A DNA stretch of 64,000 nucleotides from Anaspis maculata (Eukaryota > Arthropoda > Insecta > Coleoptera > Scraptiidae): the NCBI GenBank assembly GCA_949128115.1, contig OX421966.1, positions 63,547,416 to 63,611,415 of the forward strand. Reading direction: 5' to 3'. Below the pieces are notes generated by a model. That model saw only the letters and a list, made by a program, of their open reading frames with translations. It did no database searches and had not been told where the DNA came from. The translations under genes and the position numbers were made by a program. This document shows positions 45,959 through 57,460 of the stretch, one piece after another; positions within the stretch are counted from its first letter, which is position 1, and every line of letters starts with the position of its first letter.

Positions 45959-46906
45959 GTCTTCTACTGATATAGGTACAAAATTCACAATGTACAGAAA
46001 TATGCTTCATTGTGTTGTTTTGGTTTTCCTGATTTTGACTAGTGAACATTTATGGACTGAAGACTGCCTATCAGATACAGCTTGACAACAACGGTCATTC
46101 GGTCAATACATGATGACATGATGGCCTGCCTATAGTGCGCAAGCGCAGAACCGGTTTATCACTTCATTCTTCTTCCAATTTAAACTCCCAAATTTCCAGT
46201 TTTTTCTCTGAAAAAAAGTAGGGACTTTTGAGAAAAGATATTTCATGACGTCTGTAGTGAGTGATCTCTGTACTTTGGTTTCAACAAATAAAAGAAAAAT
46301 AGTATGAGAACGCATTGCAATCTTTCTTATTTCAAGTAGATACAGTTTTAAATAGTATTTTGTCATACCTTTTACTCTTATTTATGTTATTTTATGTTGT
46401 CAATAAACTCTGTAAGAAATCTTCAAGCAAATCACACATACAGTAGACAATGAAAACCGTCAACAGAGAGGAATATATCTGTTTTTTTTTTCATTTTTCT
46501 TTTCAAGAGTCTAATCAAGACTCTTGATCTTGACAGCCCTACTCTTGTCTTGTCTAGAAATTTCAAGACAAGAGTTTCTAGAGGTCTTGTCTAAGTTTTG
46601 ACGCCTTTTCAAGACAAGAGTCTAGAAAGTCTAACTCTAGACGGCAGCACTACTTGTGACGTACTTCATCTCTATCTTTCTTAGCGATATTAAATTGTGT
46701 GGAATCGACACCAGAATTGTGAAAATCGGTCAATATTTAAAAAAGTTACTTTTTTCAAGGGGGGCTCCCCCCCCCGCTCTCCTAAGGGACCGATTTCCAT
46801 GTGCTGCGGAAAAAAATGTTTGTTTGGGTCTAAGTAACAACTGTGCAAAGTGGCTTGCTTGTAACATTAAATGCCGTTTTTTTATGTGTACCTCGGCTAC
46901 TAATTG

Positions 46907-47209
46907 ATGTGTCGCCGATGACTGTACCTGGCCCAGTAAGCCAGATATTCTGCTTTACAGCCCAGCGAACACAATAATCGGAATCCATGACGACGTCACC
47001 GATCACACACTTGTTGATTTTAACATCAGCCAGTATCCATTGCTCGGGTGAATCCAGGTATAGTAAGTGAAAATGTCCTAGTAACGACTAGTGTTAAAGT
47101 CAACAAGTGTGTGATGGGTGACGTCACGAATTCTGATAATTGTGTTTGCCGGACTGTGAAGCAGAATATCTGGCTTACTGGGCCAGGTACAGACATCGAC
47201 GACACATCA
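46907..47209. mobile_element. ~300-bp foldback insertion in the foldback right arm
   Basis: TTGATGTGTCGCCGATGAC (46911) and CCTGGCCCAGTAAGCCAGAT (46927) pair with ATCTGGCTTACTGGGCCAGG (about 47168) and CGACGACACATCAA. ACACTTGTTGATTTTAACAT pairs with GTTAAAGTCAACAAGTGTGT. The enclosing foldback's left arm is uninterrupted at this point (GGCTTTCCATTTTGTAGCCG), confirming an insertion. Confidence 0.85.
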
Positions 47210-47559
47210 ATGGAAAGCCCAGAGAAAAAGGATTTGTCTCATCTGAAGTATTTTGTTTTGTCGATCATGAATTTTCGAATTCTTATGACTCGCCCGATTG
47301 AAAGTGCATTTTCGTGGAAACCGGAGCACCTACAAGCATCGGTGCCCCCTCAAAAGAGAGCTAAAAGGTCAGGCTTCCCCTCAATTGAAATTCTTTGTTG
47401 CCTTGATATTTCCTGAAAAAATTGCGCTGGATTGTTTTGGCTGGGACACCCTGTAGAATAAAAGATAACTGTTCCAAAAAGTATCTGGAGAATGTTTGAT
47501 GGAGTGTGAGGAAAATTCAGGATGAGGGATGGCGAAGTTGAAAGCAACCGATCAATTTT

Positions 47560-49330
47560 GCGATCATTCTAAGATGTTGAATACACTCTGAGATATAGTC
47601 AGAAGTCTCAGATGTTGCTCCACGATCCCCATGAACCTCAGGACTTATCTAGAATCAGGGCTTCGGGGCTCCAGATATGTTTCTTTGATTCTTCAGAAAT
47701 ACAGCTAAGCCATCGCGAATATGTGACCATCGCCTTATAACCTTCAAAGATTCCAAGACATCGGTGTCGCTCAAGCAATATTCACAAATATCGCTTTCAG
47801 AAGCTTTTTTTAACAATCCCTGGAGATTTAGGATGTCGTTTCACGGTTTTTTCGATCAGTGTTGAAAAGGTACACATTGGAAATGACCTGAAAAAAGATG
47901 AAGAGGATGTTTGAAGAAAGTCCAAGAGGAAGGGGATCAGAGTCAGGAAGAAATCAAAGCTCCGATTCTCGCGAGAATATCGGTTCATTCTATCTATTCG
48001 TAACAAGAAAAAACGCATTTTTTGTGCTAGTATCATTTCCAAAGATGTCGCTCTACAATCTTTGAAGATGTCTCTTACGGATCTTCAGATACGTGCCTCA
48101 TGAAATAAGGACAGCAGTTCAAGAAATGCCCAAGAAATGCAGTCATAGGAGATTTAATTATGCGATTACGATATTCAAAGATGTCGCCCTACAAAATTTG
48201 GTGAATGTCGCTCTACGATCCTTGAATATCTCAAAAAACAACAATTGAAAAAATCCCTTGAGAATGCAGTCCAAGTGATTTTAAGTGAGTTCAGGAAGTG
48301 GAAGAGTAACAATTATGTGAGAACACATTTATGCGAGTACGATCTTCCAAGATGTCGCCCTACACCTTTCAAAAATGCCGCCACACGATTTTCAAATACC
48401 TCAAAAAGTAAGACCAGCAGTTCAAGGAATACAGTTCAGAAAGATGATTGAAGAAGTCGGGGAAGAGAAACATTTAATTGATGAACACATTTTTGCGAGT
48501 ACGATATTCAAAAATGTCGCTCTACACTTTTCGAAGATGCCGCTCCACGACTCCCAGATACCTTGAGAAATACATAAAATCAGGTCAGCAGTTCAAGAAA
48601 TGCAGTTCAGGAATATCAAAGAACATATCGAGAAATAGTAACGTTCAAGAGAGAAAATCATTTTCGCGAGTACCACCCTCAAGAATATCGCCCCACAATC
48701 TTTCAAGAGGTCGCTCTACGATCTTCAAATATTTTAAGAAATAAGACCAACATTCCAAAAAATACCTTGAAAATGCAGTCCAAGTAAATTCAAGTAAATC
48801 CAGGAGAAGTAACATTCATGTAAAGATGCCGCTCCACGACCTCCAAATACCTCAAGGAATTCACAAAATCAGACCAACAGTTCAAGAAATGCTGTCCAGA
48901 AAAATTAAAAAAAAATCAAGAAAGAGTAACGTTCAAGTGAGAAAATCGTTTTCACAAGTACGATCTTCAAAAATGTCGCTCCACACCCTTCGAAGATGTC
49001 GCGCTACGACTTCCAAGTATCTCAAGAAATTCACAAAATCGGAACAACAGTTCAAGAAATGCAGCCCAGAAAGAGTAACGTTCAAGTGAGAAAATCATTT
49101 TTACGGGTACCAACTTCAAAGATGTCGCTTCACAATCTTCGCAAAGGTCGCTCTACGATCTTCAAATATTTCAAGAAATAAGATCAACACTCCCAGAAAT
49201 ACCTGGAGACTGCAGTCCAAGTAAATTCAAGTAAGTCCAGGAGGACCTAACGTTCATGTGGAAAACACATTCACGCTAGTACGATCTTCTAAGATGTCGA
49301 TCTACAACCCTCATCGAGGATTCCGCTTTA
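47560..49330. repeat. ~160-bp degenerate tandem array, left part
   Basis: The unit anchor 'gcgagtacgatcttcaaagatgtcgctctacaatc' recurs near 48030, 48160, 48335, 48495, 48667, 48820, 48957, 49105 and 49275, with steps of about 130-175 bp. Other shared words are CAGTTCAAGAAATGCAGTCC and AGTAACGTTCAAGTGAGAAA. The frames at 48245-49181 are repeats read through, not genes. The array continues at 51230. Confidence 0.85.
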
Positions 49331-49499
49331 CGACCTCCAAATCAATATTATGTAATAAAAGAAAGTGCCAAATCTTTGTGCCGCTGAAACTTGAAAACGA
49401 GTCCCGTTACGATCAAGGGAGTTATATGGTGTGGTAGCTCTATATCCCCCATCGATGAAGAAGGTTCCCGTTCTTACCTTAAGGGCGTGTTTTTGAAGA

Positions 49500-50960
49500 T
49501 ATAAGGGCTGGAAGTTTTTCACCCTCTAGAAATGCCTAGAACAGTCCAGAACATTCGAGGGTATTCGAGGTCATTTCACAACATTCCAGAATGTTCTGGT
49601 AGGTTCTAGAATTTTCAAGATTAGCCTGGAACGTTCGGAAACATCCCGGAACATTCCAATCCATTGTGGAACAATCAAGATCATCCCATAACACTCCAAA
49701 ATGTTCTGGTATGCTCTGGAATGATCGGAATAATCTGGAATATTCAGAAACATCCCGGAACATTTCAGATTATTGTGAAGCATTCGTGATCAATCCACAA
49801 CATTACAGAATGCTCGGGAATAGTCTGGAACGTTCTGAAACATTCCAGAACATTCCAATCCATTGTGGAACGTTTAAGATCGTTCAATAACATACCAGAA
49901 TGTTCCGGTATGTTCCTTGATGTTCGGAAAATCCCGTAACATCCCAAATCATTGTGGATTATTCGAGGTCATTTTATCCAGAAATGTTCGGGAATGATCT
50001 GGAACGTTCGGAAACATCCCGGAACATTCCAGATCATTGTAGAACATTCGAGATCATTCCACAACATTCCAGAATGTTCGGCTATGTTCGGGAATAGTCT
50101 GGAACATTTCAGAAACATTCCAGAATATTTGAATCCATTATGGAATATTTTTGATCGTTCCACAACATTCCAGAATGTCCCGGTATGTTCTAGAATGTTC
50201 GGGACTAGTCTGGAACGTTCGGAAACATTCCGGAACATTCAGAAATTCTAGGATGTTCTGGTATGTTTCGGAATGTTTGAAAAATCCCGGAACATTCCAG
50301 ATCATTATGGAACATTCGAGATCATTCTACAACATTTCAGAATGTTTCAGTATGTTCTGAAATGTTCTGAAGATCAAGAGTATCCGAGATCACTCCACAA
50401 CATTACAGAATGTTCCGGTATGTTCTTAAATGTTCGGGAATAGTCTGGAACGTTCGGAAACATTCCAGATAATTGTAGAACATTCGAAATCATTCCACAA
50501 CATTCCAGAATGTTCTGGTATATTCTGAAATGTTCGGGTCATTCCAGAGTACTCGAAATCATTCCACCACATTCCAGTATGTTCCAGTATGTTTGGGAAT
50601 AGTCTGGAACGATCAAAAACATCCCGAAGCATTCCAGATCATCGTGGAACATTCCAGAACACTCTTGAAAGTTGTGGAAGGTTCTGAAACATTGTGGACT
50701 ATTCAAAGCCTTTTTGGTGCGGGGCCACCTATTGGTTGAGGTACAGTACAGAACATTTGAGAGTATTCGAGATCATTCCACACCATTTCAGAATGTTCCA
50801 AGAATATTCAGGAATAGTCTTGGACGTTCGAGAACATACAGGAACATTCCAGATCATTGTGGAACATTCCAGAACACTCTCGAACGTTGTGGAATATTCT
50901 GGAACATTGTGCACCACTCAAAACCTTTTTGGTATGAGTGGGGCTACCCATTGATAGGGA
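49500..50960. repeat. GAACATTCCAGAATGTTC-type satellite (~100-110-bp units)
   Basis: Units contain 'tggaacgttcggaaacatcccggaacattccagatcattgtggaacattcgagatcattccacaacattccagaatgttctggtatg'. The CATTCCAGAATGTTC anchor or a variant recurs near 49581, 49691, 49800, 49890, 50063, 50164 and 50500. Internally it is built of 10-12-bp GAACATTCCA words. Many places match the three-unit heat-shock element, such as TTCCAGAATGTTC and GAACATTCCAGAA. It interrupts the ~160-bp array. Confidence 0.9.
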
Positions 50961-51229
50961 AATATAAAGCAAGATCTGTTGTGGTTTCGAACGTCTGCTT
51001 CTTGTCAGTTGTTGATAAAGTTGATGTGATTTAATGCTCGAACGTGAAGGAGCAGGACATCTTACCAGTTCTGTAGCAAAACGGCGAAAACAAAAAAGGA
51101 CAGCGAAAAAATGGAAAAGTCGAAAAGCGCGAAGCACGTTTACGTTTCCAACGAATCAGAATGAGCACCGTGAGAAGCAGAGGAACTGAAGAACAACGAA
51201 ATAAACGAAGCAACACAATCTCATGACAA
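50961..51229. other. Unassigned DNA between two arrays
   Basis: No repeat unit or gene-like frame. It is purine-rich toward 51200. Confidence 0.4.
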
Positions 51230-51660
51230 AACACTGAGAATACAAGTCATCTTTGAGAATATCACCCTACGAGAAGCGTGAAAGAGGCTCGGAAAGAGGA
51301 CTAGGTCTTGAGAATGCAATCCAAGTAAATTCAAGAAAGTCCAGGAGGAGTAACATTCATGTGGAAAACACGTTTTCACGAGTAAGATCTTCAGAAATGT
51401 TGCTTCACAATCTTTGAAGATGTCGCTCCACGATCTTTAAACACTTCTATATAGAAATGAAACCAGCAGCCCATATAATTCCCGGGAAATGTAGTCAAGA
51501 AAATTGAAGGAAAGTCCAAAAAGAGTAACGCTCGAGTGGTAAACACAGTTATAGTTATGGGTACGATCTTCGAAGGTCTCGCCTACAATCTTTGAAGATA
51601 TCACTCTATACGATCTCCAATACATCAAGAACTAGGAATCTGTTCTAGATTTCCCGGGAA
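51230..51660. repeat. ~160-bp degenerate tandem array, right part
   Basis: The anchors CGAGTAAGATCTTCAGAAAT (51377) and GGGTACGATCTTCGAAGG (51558) match the array at 47560-49330 in the same orientation. Confidence 0.75.
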
Positions 51661-53149
51661 AAGTTATATGTAAGGATTCTACAGTATGTAACTTATGGAA
51701 GAGCTTTCAGTTAGTTCGATTAGAAAACGTAAATATGTGAAAATCGCCCGTTGTATGCAGAAAGGAGGCTTATCAGGAAGAACGGCTTCAGTCAGACCAT
51801 TAGACTCGCTTAAATGTTGAACGATTGGGATGCCCAAAAAGAAAAAAGAACACCGGAAAATGAAGACGCCTCCGGGCGAGCCATATCTCATCAGCGTTTC
51901 GTTATCATCACCGTCATCATGACCACGTAACATGTTTACACTTGCTCCTTGTGCGAGAGAGGGCTCGAAACACGCCTCCTCGGCCTCATCGAACCATTAA
52001 TATTATTATCATTGCGCGGCGTTATTCCTTTGGAGCCCTCGGAGCGCTCTTCTGAAAGCCAACATGTAAAAGCACATAACTCAGTGTTATTATACGACTG
52101 GTGTTTGTGTCTGTGTATGTGTGTGGTGAAATGAAGAAACTCTTCTCATATCTTCTTGCAAACAAACCATTAGCAGGTAGTAGAAAGAGGCCTGCCTTCT
52201 CCTCAGTCCTCACCGAAAGCTCTTCGTGGTGGCTGTGCCGTAAGTATGCCTTCGGTGCGGTATCGAGCCTGATGACCAGTCACGATGACTGATGGGCTCT
52301 GCAGAATTGCGAATTTTTATCAAAGTTTTTATAGAATTCAGCACTTGTTGTTGATTCGCTCAGAGCATCTGCCCGTACAATATTGTCTGTGCCATATGCC
52401 TTGGTACATGAGTTCTCACAGTTGTGTGAATGTGACAAGATGAATGGTTTTAGAATTCAAGATGTATGCTACTCGAGGCGCTATAAATTTGTTTGAGGGA
52501 TAGAATTTTGAATTTTTATGTATGTTGTGTTTACGTGGAAATCATTAGAGATGCTGAACGCTAGGAGTGTGACTCGAGTCTGGAGAGAATTGTTTATTAA
52601 ACAGAGCTCAAACAATTTGTTTCAAGAAACAGCATTCTGTTTTTTTACTTGAGCAAAATTTCTTTAGAAATACAGTGACTTGTGGCCTTACTTCGCGCAA
52701 TAATTGATCTAGTAGCATACGTATCCGTGAAGATCCAAGTTATGATTTAGACACTAGATATTTATCTATATTAGATACATCCTCTGTACCGTTGGCGACT
52801 CTGGTAAGATTTTTATGTCTGAGGGCTGATTTAAAAGCAACTATTGAATTCTACCACAAGAATGCGACAGACTGGTCAGAATAATAGCTTTTGACTGGAA
52901 ATTGTAATGGACGAGTCAAAGGTGAGAGTGAATTATTTTTGCAAAACAAGTGTTATTACTTGATACAACCAACAGGAGGTTAAAGAAGGATCTTTTGGCC
53001 AGTACTTCACTCCATACTTCTGGGGATCAGACTGAGCGGACAGCAGATTGCAAGTGACGTAAGGTGGACGGGAAAACAAGATAAAGAGAAATCGAGATCA
53101 TTTCAAGTTGAAATGGCGACAGCATGTTAACAAGAAGAAATCATAAGGA
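51661..53149. other. Non-coding DNA, nothing recognised
   Basis: 51900-52300 is more GC-balanced and non-repetitive, possibly old single-copy DNA. Frames there have no domain. Confidence 0.35.
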
Positions 53150-53570
53150 ACTGGGCTCCTGTCTACGTTTCGGGGGCTGCAATTACATATTCACGGTTAT
53201 AGATCATTTCACTAGATGGCCTGAGACGTATCCTCTTAGAAATATCACAGCATTATCAGTCCTATCACCCTCAGAGTAAGGGATGATGGAACGTTTCCAC
53301 CTGCACCTCAAAGTGAGCATTGATAGCACAAGGAACACTCAACACTAGAAAGATGAAATTCCAGTCATCTTGCTAGGATTCAGAGCAACCTTCAAGGAAG
53401 ATCTAAAATGTTCCCCCGCCGAATTGATTTTTGGCCAACTTTCACGAATTCCTGGCGAGTTTCTCATTGAATCGCACAATGTTCAAGACCTTTATTTGAC
53501 TGTTGCACACTTTCGCCATATAAGGGTGGATGAATTGAAACCTGGCCTTGAATTTTTCCATTGAAATAGC
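53150..53570 (+). pseudogene. Gypsy-type integrase relic
   Basis: The frames read YIFTVIDHFTRWPETYPL (integrase core start, catalytic Asp of 'DHFTRW'). After an internal deletion they read YHPQSKGMMERFHLHLKVSI (second half of the core, with the catalytic Glu of 'MMERFH'). Then come ILLGFRATFKEDLKCSPAEL and FGQLSRIPGEFL, the conserved C-terminal extension of gypsy integrases. The central part of the core is deleted and there are stops. No LTRs were found nearby. Confidence 0.9.
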
Positions 53571-54589
53571 TCAGCCGTGGCCATATTGCACGCCACTGGA
53601 GGTCCGATATCCAAAAATATTTGATAACGATAAAAAAGAGATATTTGGGGAGTTATGAAGTTATTGGGCTGACGGAATCATCGGTAAATAAAAAAGGTGG
53701 TCAGAAAGTGGAAGAAACACTGCCAAAAAAGCACTTTCCTCCAGTCTAAGTCCTTCAAATGCTTGTCCTGCCACTGTTCGTAGAATTCTTTTGGAAAGGT
53801 ACAGAAAAAACATTTGTTTTCGATCCAAGCTGATCAAGGAGGATGACATCCAATAGTACAAGAAAGATAGATTTCAACCTCGGAGAAAATATGGACGTCC
53901 TGAAAATTTGATATTTTGCTCAGAATTGAGTGCTCTACAACATATCCAAAATCGCCCAAAATCGCACCCGGGGGTTTTGAGTTATTGGAGGGGGGGGGGG
54001 TGAAAAATTGCAGGTAAAAATGGAGGGGATGGAACCCGTCAATCCATTGGATGCGAATACATTATAGTTCGACGTATCATATCCCATTGATACTATTTTG
54101 GCACAAAAAGTGTCCGTCATTGTTTAAGGGGAGTAGTGGGGGGAGCGAAGCTCTGCTAGGTGGTCCATTTTGTTTTTCTGGCCATGTAGAACCGATCACG
54201 ACAAGTTCAGTATATTTCCCGACTAAATTCAATCTCCTGAACTCATATTCGATGTGTAAATTCGAATGAAAACAAGTTTGAACAAGTTTACTTGAGAAAA
54301 CTTGTTTTTTCTTTGACAATTTTGACGAATTTTTGTTTTACTGTTGGAGGCGTTTATTTTTAGAAAATTTTCAGAGACCATTGAATTGGAGTGTATTCCC
54401 CACAAAAATCATCCACTCGATGTATAATGTTGTTTCTCGAGTTTAAAAAATCGATTTGAACTTGAGCCGGCGCGGCGCGTCGTCTACTACTGACCAGAAC
54501 ACTACAGCATGCATCTTCAAATGAAAACACCTCGAACTATTGAAGAAATAACATATCCGAATTTCCAAGATACATTCTGTTGTTACCTT
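53571..54589. other. Non-coding DNA with a G11 run
   Basis: The run of about 11 Gs is at 53989-54000. No domain-bearing frame or repeat pair was recognised. Confidence 0.35.
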
Positions 54590-56629
54590 AATAGAGTCTG
54601 AATTTCCTTGATGAAGTCCGAATTTAATATGTCCAGACCTAATGTTTCAAATATTTATTCCACATTATTTGTTTGTATATTTGATAATTTGGGTCAATAA
54701 ACATTTATTTATTCATTTTTTTAAATACAGACTTGACGCATAACTTTTTGAAGTTGATCAGAGTTTTTGGAAAAATGTCTTGATTCCAATATACAGTGTG
54801 AGCAGCTTCCAAATTCAGTCTGGAATTCCCAAAATACAGTTTGGAACTCCCACATGAACTCTCAATTCCCAGGATTAATCAGGAATTTCCTTCGGAGTTT
54901 CCAAAATGAAGTCTGATTCTCTCAATATGGAGTCAAAATTTTCGAGTCCAAAATTTTGAAAGAAAAAACTGAACAATAATGGAAATGGAGCTATGATTTG
55001 CGAAGTACAGTCTGATGTTACCAAAATGAAGTCTGAGTTTCCATAATGAAGTCTCAATTTGTGATATCAAGACCTAATTTTCAAAATACAGGTTCAATCT
55101 CTAGAAAGGAAGCCTTAATTTCGAAAATTGATTCAAAGATTCCGAAACAAAGTTTGCTTCAATATAAAGTCTGATTTTCTCGAATCTAGCCTGACTTATC
55201 AAAATAAAGTTTGAAACTCTTTAAACAAAGTCTGAATTTTCGGGATTCATTGTCAATTACCTTCGGAAGTTTCGGAATATGGCCTGATTTTCTTGGTAAT
55301 GAAGTCAAAATTTTCGAGATAAAGTCTACAATAATGGAAATGAACTCTCAATTTTTGTTATAGAGTTTTTATCTGAAATATGCAAACTAAATTTTCAAAA
55401 TACATGCCCAGTCTCCAAAAAGAGACCCTAAATTTCTGAAATTAACTCAAAGTTTTCGAAATAAATTCTTTCCGAGTTTCTTAACATTTAGTCTGAAATT
55501 CACAAAATACTGTTTGGAACTATTCAAATCAAGTCCGAATTCCCTGGATTCATTAGGAATTGTCTTAGAATTTCCAAAATAAGATCTTATTCTCTAGTCA
55601 TGAAGTCAAAATTTTCGAGAGAAAGTCAGCAATAATGAAAATAAAGTTCGTATTTCCGAGATACAGTCTGATGTTACCAAAATAATGTCTGAATTTTCGA
55701 GATTGAGTCTGATAATGCCAAGATCAAGTCTGCATTTCTGAGATGAATTCTAAATTTTGGAGTCTTTGTTCCAAGAAACTATCTGAGTCTCTCGAGATTT
55801 TCGAGATATCCTGATTTAAAATGAGATATGAATGAGATTCAAAATATCCTGAACAACATCCTATTTTCCGAAAAAAGATATCTGTGTTTTAAAATACAGC
55901 TTGAATTTATTGACATGAAGTCTAAAATTTCCTGTGGTCCAATAATTCCCTTTGAGTTTTGAGAGCCCAATTTTTCCAAGAAAATGTCCAAAATTCCGAA
56001 ATTAAATACAAATGTCAATGATGAAGTCTAAATTTCGGAGATGAAGACTTAATTGAGAGATGGACTCCAAAGAAGTCTGGATTCCCGGAAATAAAATCTG
56101 AATTCCCACAATAATGAATCAAAATCTCAAAAATTTCCTGTGATAAAATTTGAGTTTTCAAGATCAAGTTCGAATTTCCAAGATTAGGTGTGAATTTCCA
56201 ATATACTCAGGTACAGTCTGAAATTCTCAAAATTGACTCTGAATTTCGAATATAAAGTTGGAGTTCTCAGGAAATTGTTTCAGTTCTTCAATATATTATC
56301 GGTTCTGGGCGTAGGACAGAGTCGAATTCTAACGAAGAAGTGTGAATTTCTCAGGTTAAGTCTGGAATTCTGGTTCAGGTCTGGATTTCCGTAGTACAGT
56401 CGCAGGTCCAAGATTCTTCTAGATGTAGTCTGACTATCCTTAACTGAGTCTGATGCTGCCCAAACTAACGGGATGGAGTCCGATTTTTCAAAATAATTCC
56501 TGAATTCCTGACAGACTTAGAATTCCAGAGGTAGACAGTGGATATAAAGTCTGAATTTTTCAGATATAATCGGAATTGCCCAAGTAGGTAGGTACCAACA
56601 GAATTTCCGAGATGGACTTTGCATATTTG
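54590..56629. repeat. ~20-bp degenerate minisatellite M2, block 1
   Basis: Loose tandem units of the form 'aagtctgaatttccgagata' (18-24 bp) appear more than 70 times with heavy divergence. Words such as AAGTCTGAATTT, TTCCAAAATAAAGTCT and TTCGAGATAAAGTC dominate. The array resumes at 57121, 57461-58497 and 61099-61750 and is echoed at 2520-2900. Confidence 0.85.
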
Positions 56630-57120
56630 GAAGCTCTATACTATACTCCTTGGAAACTAGACGTACCATGCTAGCTGTTAAACTTCTCCACACCTTATTA
56701 AATAATAATTTGGATTGTCCCTATCTTCTATCCAAAATTAATTTTTTCATACCACGTATAAATTCCAGACAGCGCACCACGTTCTATAATCCCAGTTCAA
56801 GAACCAACGTCCTTTTCAATTCCCCTATTTCTATCATGTGCCATACGTTTAACAAAATCTCTAATGTTCGTGATATTAATTTCAGCACCATTAAGTCCAT
56901 TCTGTCTTCCGTCCTGGGCAATGACTAACTCCACGAAGCCAACTTGCTTATGTTATTAATATTCTTTTGACCTTTTCTTTTTGTGTATTCGCATGATTGT
57001 GTTTAATTTATTGTTTTATATAATTTCTCATTCTATTCCATTTTTTTGTTGTATAAAGTTTTCCTGTAATTGGGCATTGCCTGTTGGGAAATAAATCCAT
57101 TCTATTCTATTCTATTCTAT
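56630..57120 (+). mobile_element. LINE 3' end with (ATTCT)n tail
   Basis: The frame 56650-56928 encodes the C-terminal end of a CR1/jockey-group reverse transcriptase (ETRRTMLAVKLLHTLLNN, CPYLLSKINFFIPRIN). It parallels RRDMACVIFLYKIIKG..FRIPRSN in LINE B. A 3' UTR follows, then AATAAATCC and a tail of ATTCT repeats (57098-57120). It is heavily 5'-truncated and sits inside minisatellite M2. Confidence 0.85.
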
Positions 57121-57175
57121 ATTTGAGATACAGTCTGCATTTTCCAAGATAAAAGCTGAATTTCAGGTCCTGCCT

Positions 57176-57460
57176 GCAACCTGTTGCTTGTGAGTGCTTG
57201 TGAGGTTGTGAGTCCTACCTGAGTCCTACTTGCATCTACATCTGCATTTTTCTGCAAAAATTTTTTAGTCTAATTTTTGATAATTTCTTTAATTAAGTTC
57301 TAGGTTGGGTGGAAGAGCAGCCATTGAGGCTGAACCCTGCCTTTTGTACCTTACTTATTTACATTAACTACCTCATAGTGATTTTTTTCTTTATTGTAAG
57401 TATATTCAAATAAGTGGGTACAATAAAAGCTATTTATTATTATTATTATTATTAATTTTA
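57176..57460 (+). mobile_element. Second LINE/SINE 3' tail with (ATT)n
   Basis: Contains GGTGGAAGAGCAGCCATTGA and GGCTGAACCCTGCC, then ATAAAAGC and a tail of ATT repeats (57437-57455). The stem-loop AGAGCAGC..GCTGAA is shared with the SINE at 20590-20777. No coding part is left. Confidence 0.6.

Larger units (their letters stand above)
43260..46652. mobile_element. hAT-like element with 8-bp target duplication
   Basis: The ends TAGTGTTGCCGTCTAGAC and TCTAGACGGCAGCACTA are imperfect inverse repeats in the hAT style. They are flanked by exact 8-bp duplications CTTGTGAC (43252-43259 and 46653-46660). Subterminal regions are packed with AAGACAAGAGT / ACTCTTGTCTT repeats on both sides. No transposase frame was recognised, so it is non-autonomous. 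The enclosing foldback's left arm lacks it. It contains its own insertions (hairpin at 44533-44838 and jockey at 44933-45946). Confidence 0.9.
39855..47453. mobile_element. 7.6-kb composite foldback element with nested insertions
   Basis: The left end CAGGTGTCCCAGCTGAAAC and right end CAAAACAATCCAGCG..GCTGGGACACCCTG are inverse, each flanked by TA. The left arm (39855-40630) is compact. The right arm (42515-47453) contains the same sequence interrupted at three places: about 42665-43140, 43260-46652 and 46907-47209. Paired blocks include ATATGGCCGCC (40401; inverse 43205), ATGCATTTTGTGATAAAGC (40512; inverse 42617) and CGGTCCCTTAGGA (40227; inverse 46780). No transposase frame was recognised. 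Confidence 0.85.

Noticed and set aside
48245..49181. Series of 60-90-codon frames as a protein repeat family
   Set aside because: They are the ~160-bp tandem array read in one frame; unit length is not a constant multiple of three, so frames break between units.
47560..51660. CRISPR-like array
   Set aside because: Spacing and repeats are irregular and diverged, there are no unique spacers or cas genes, and the DNA is eukaryotic.
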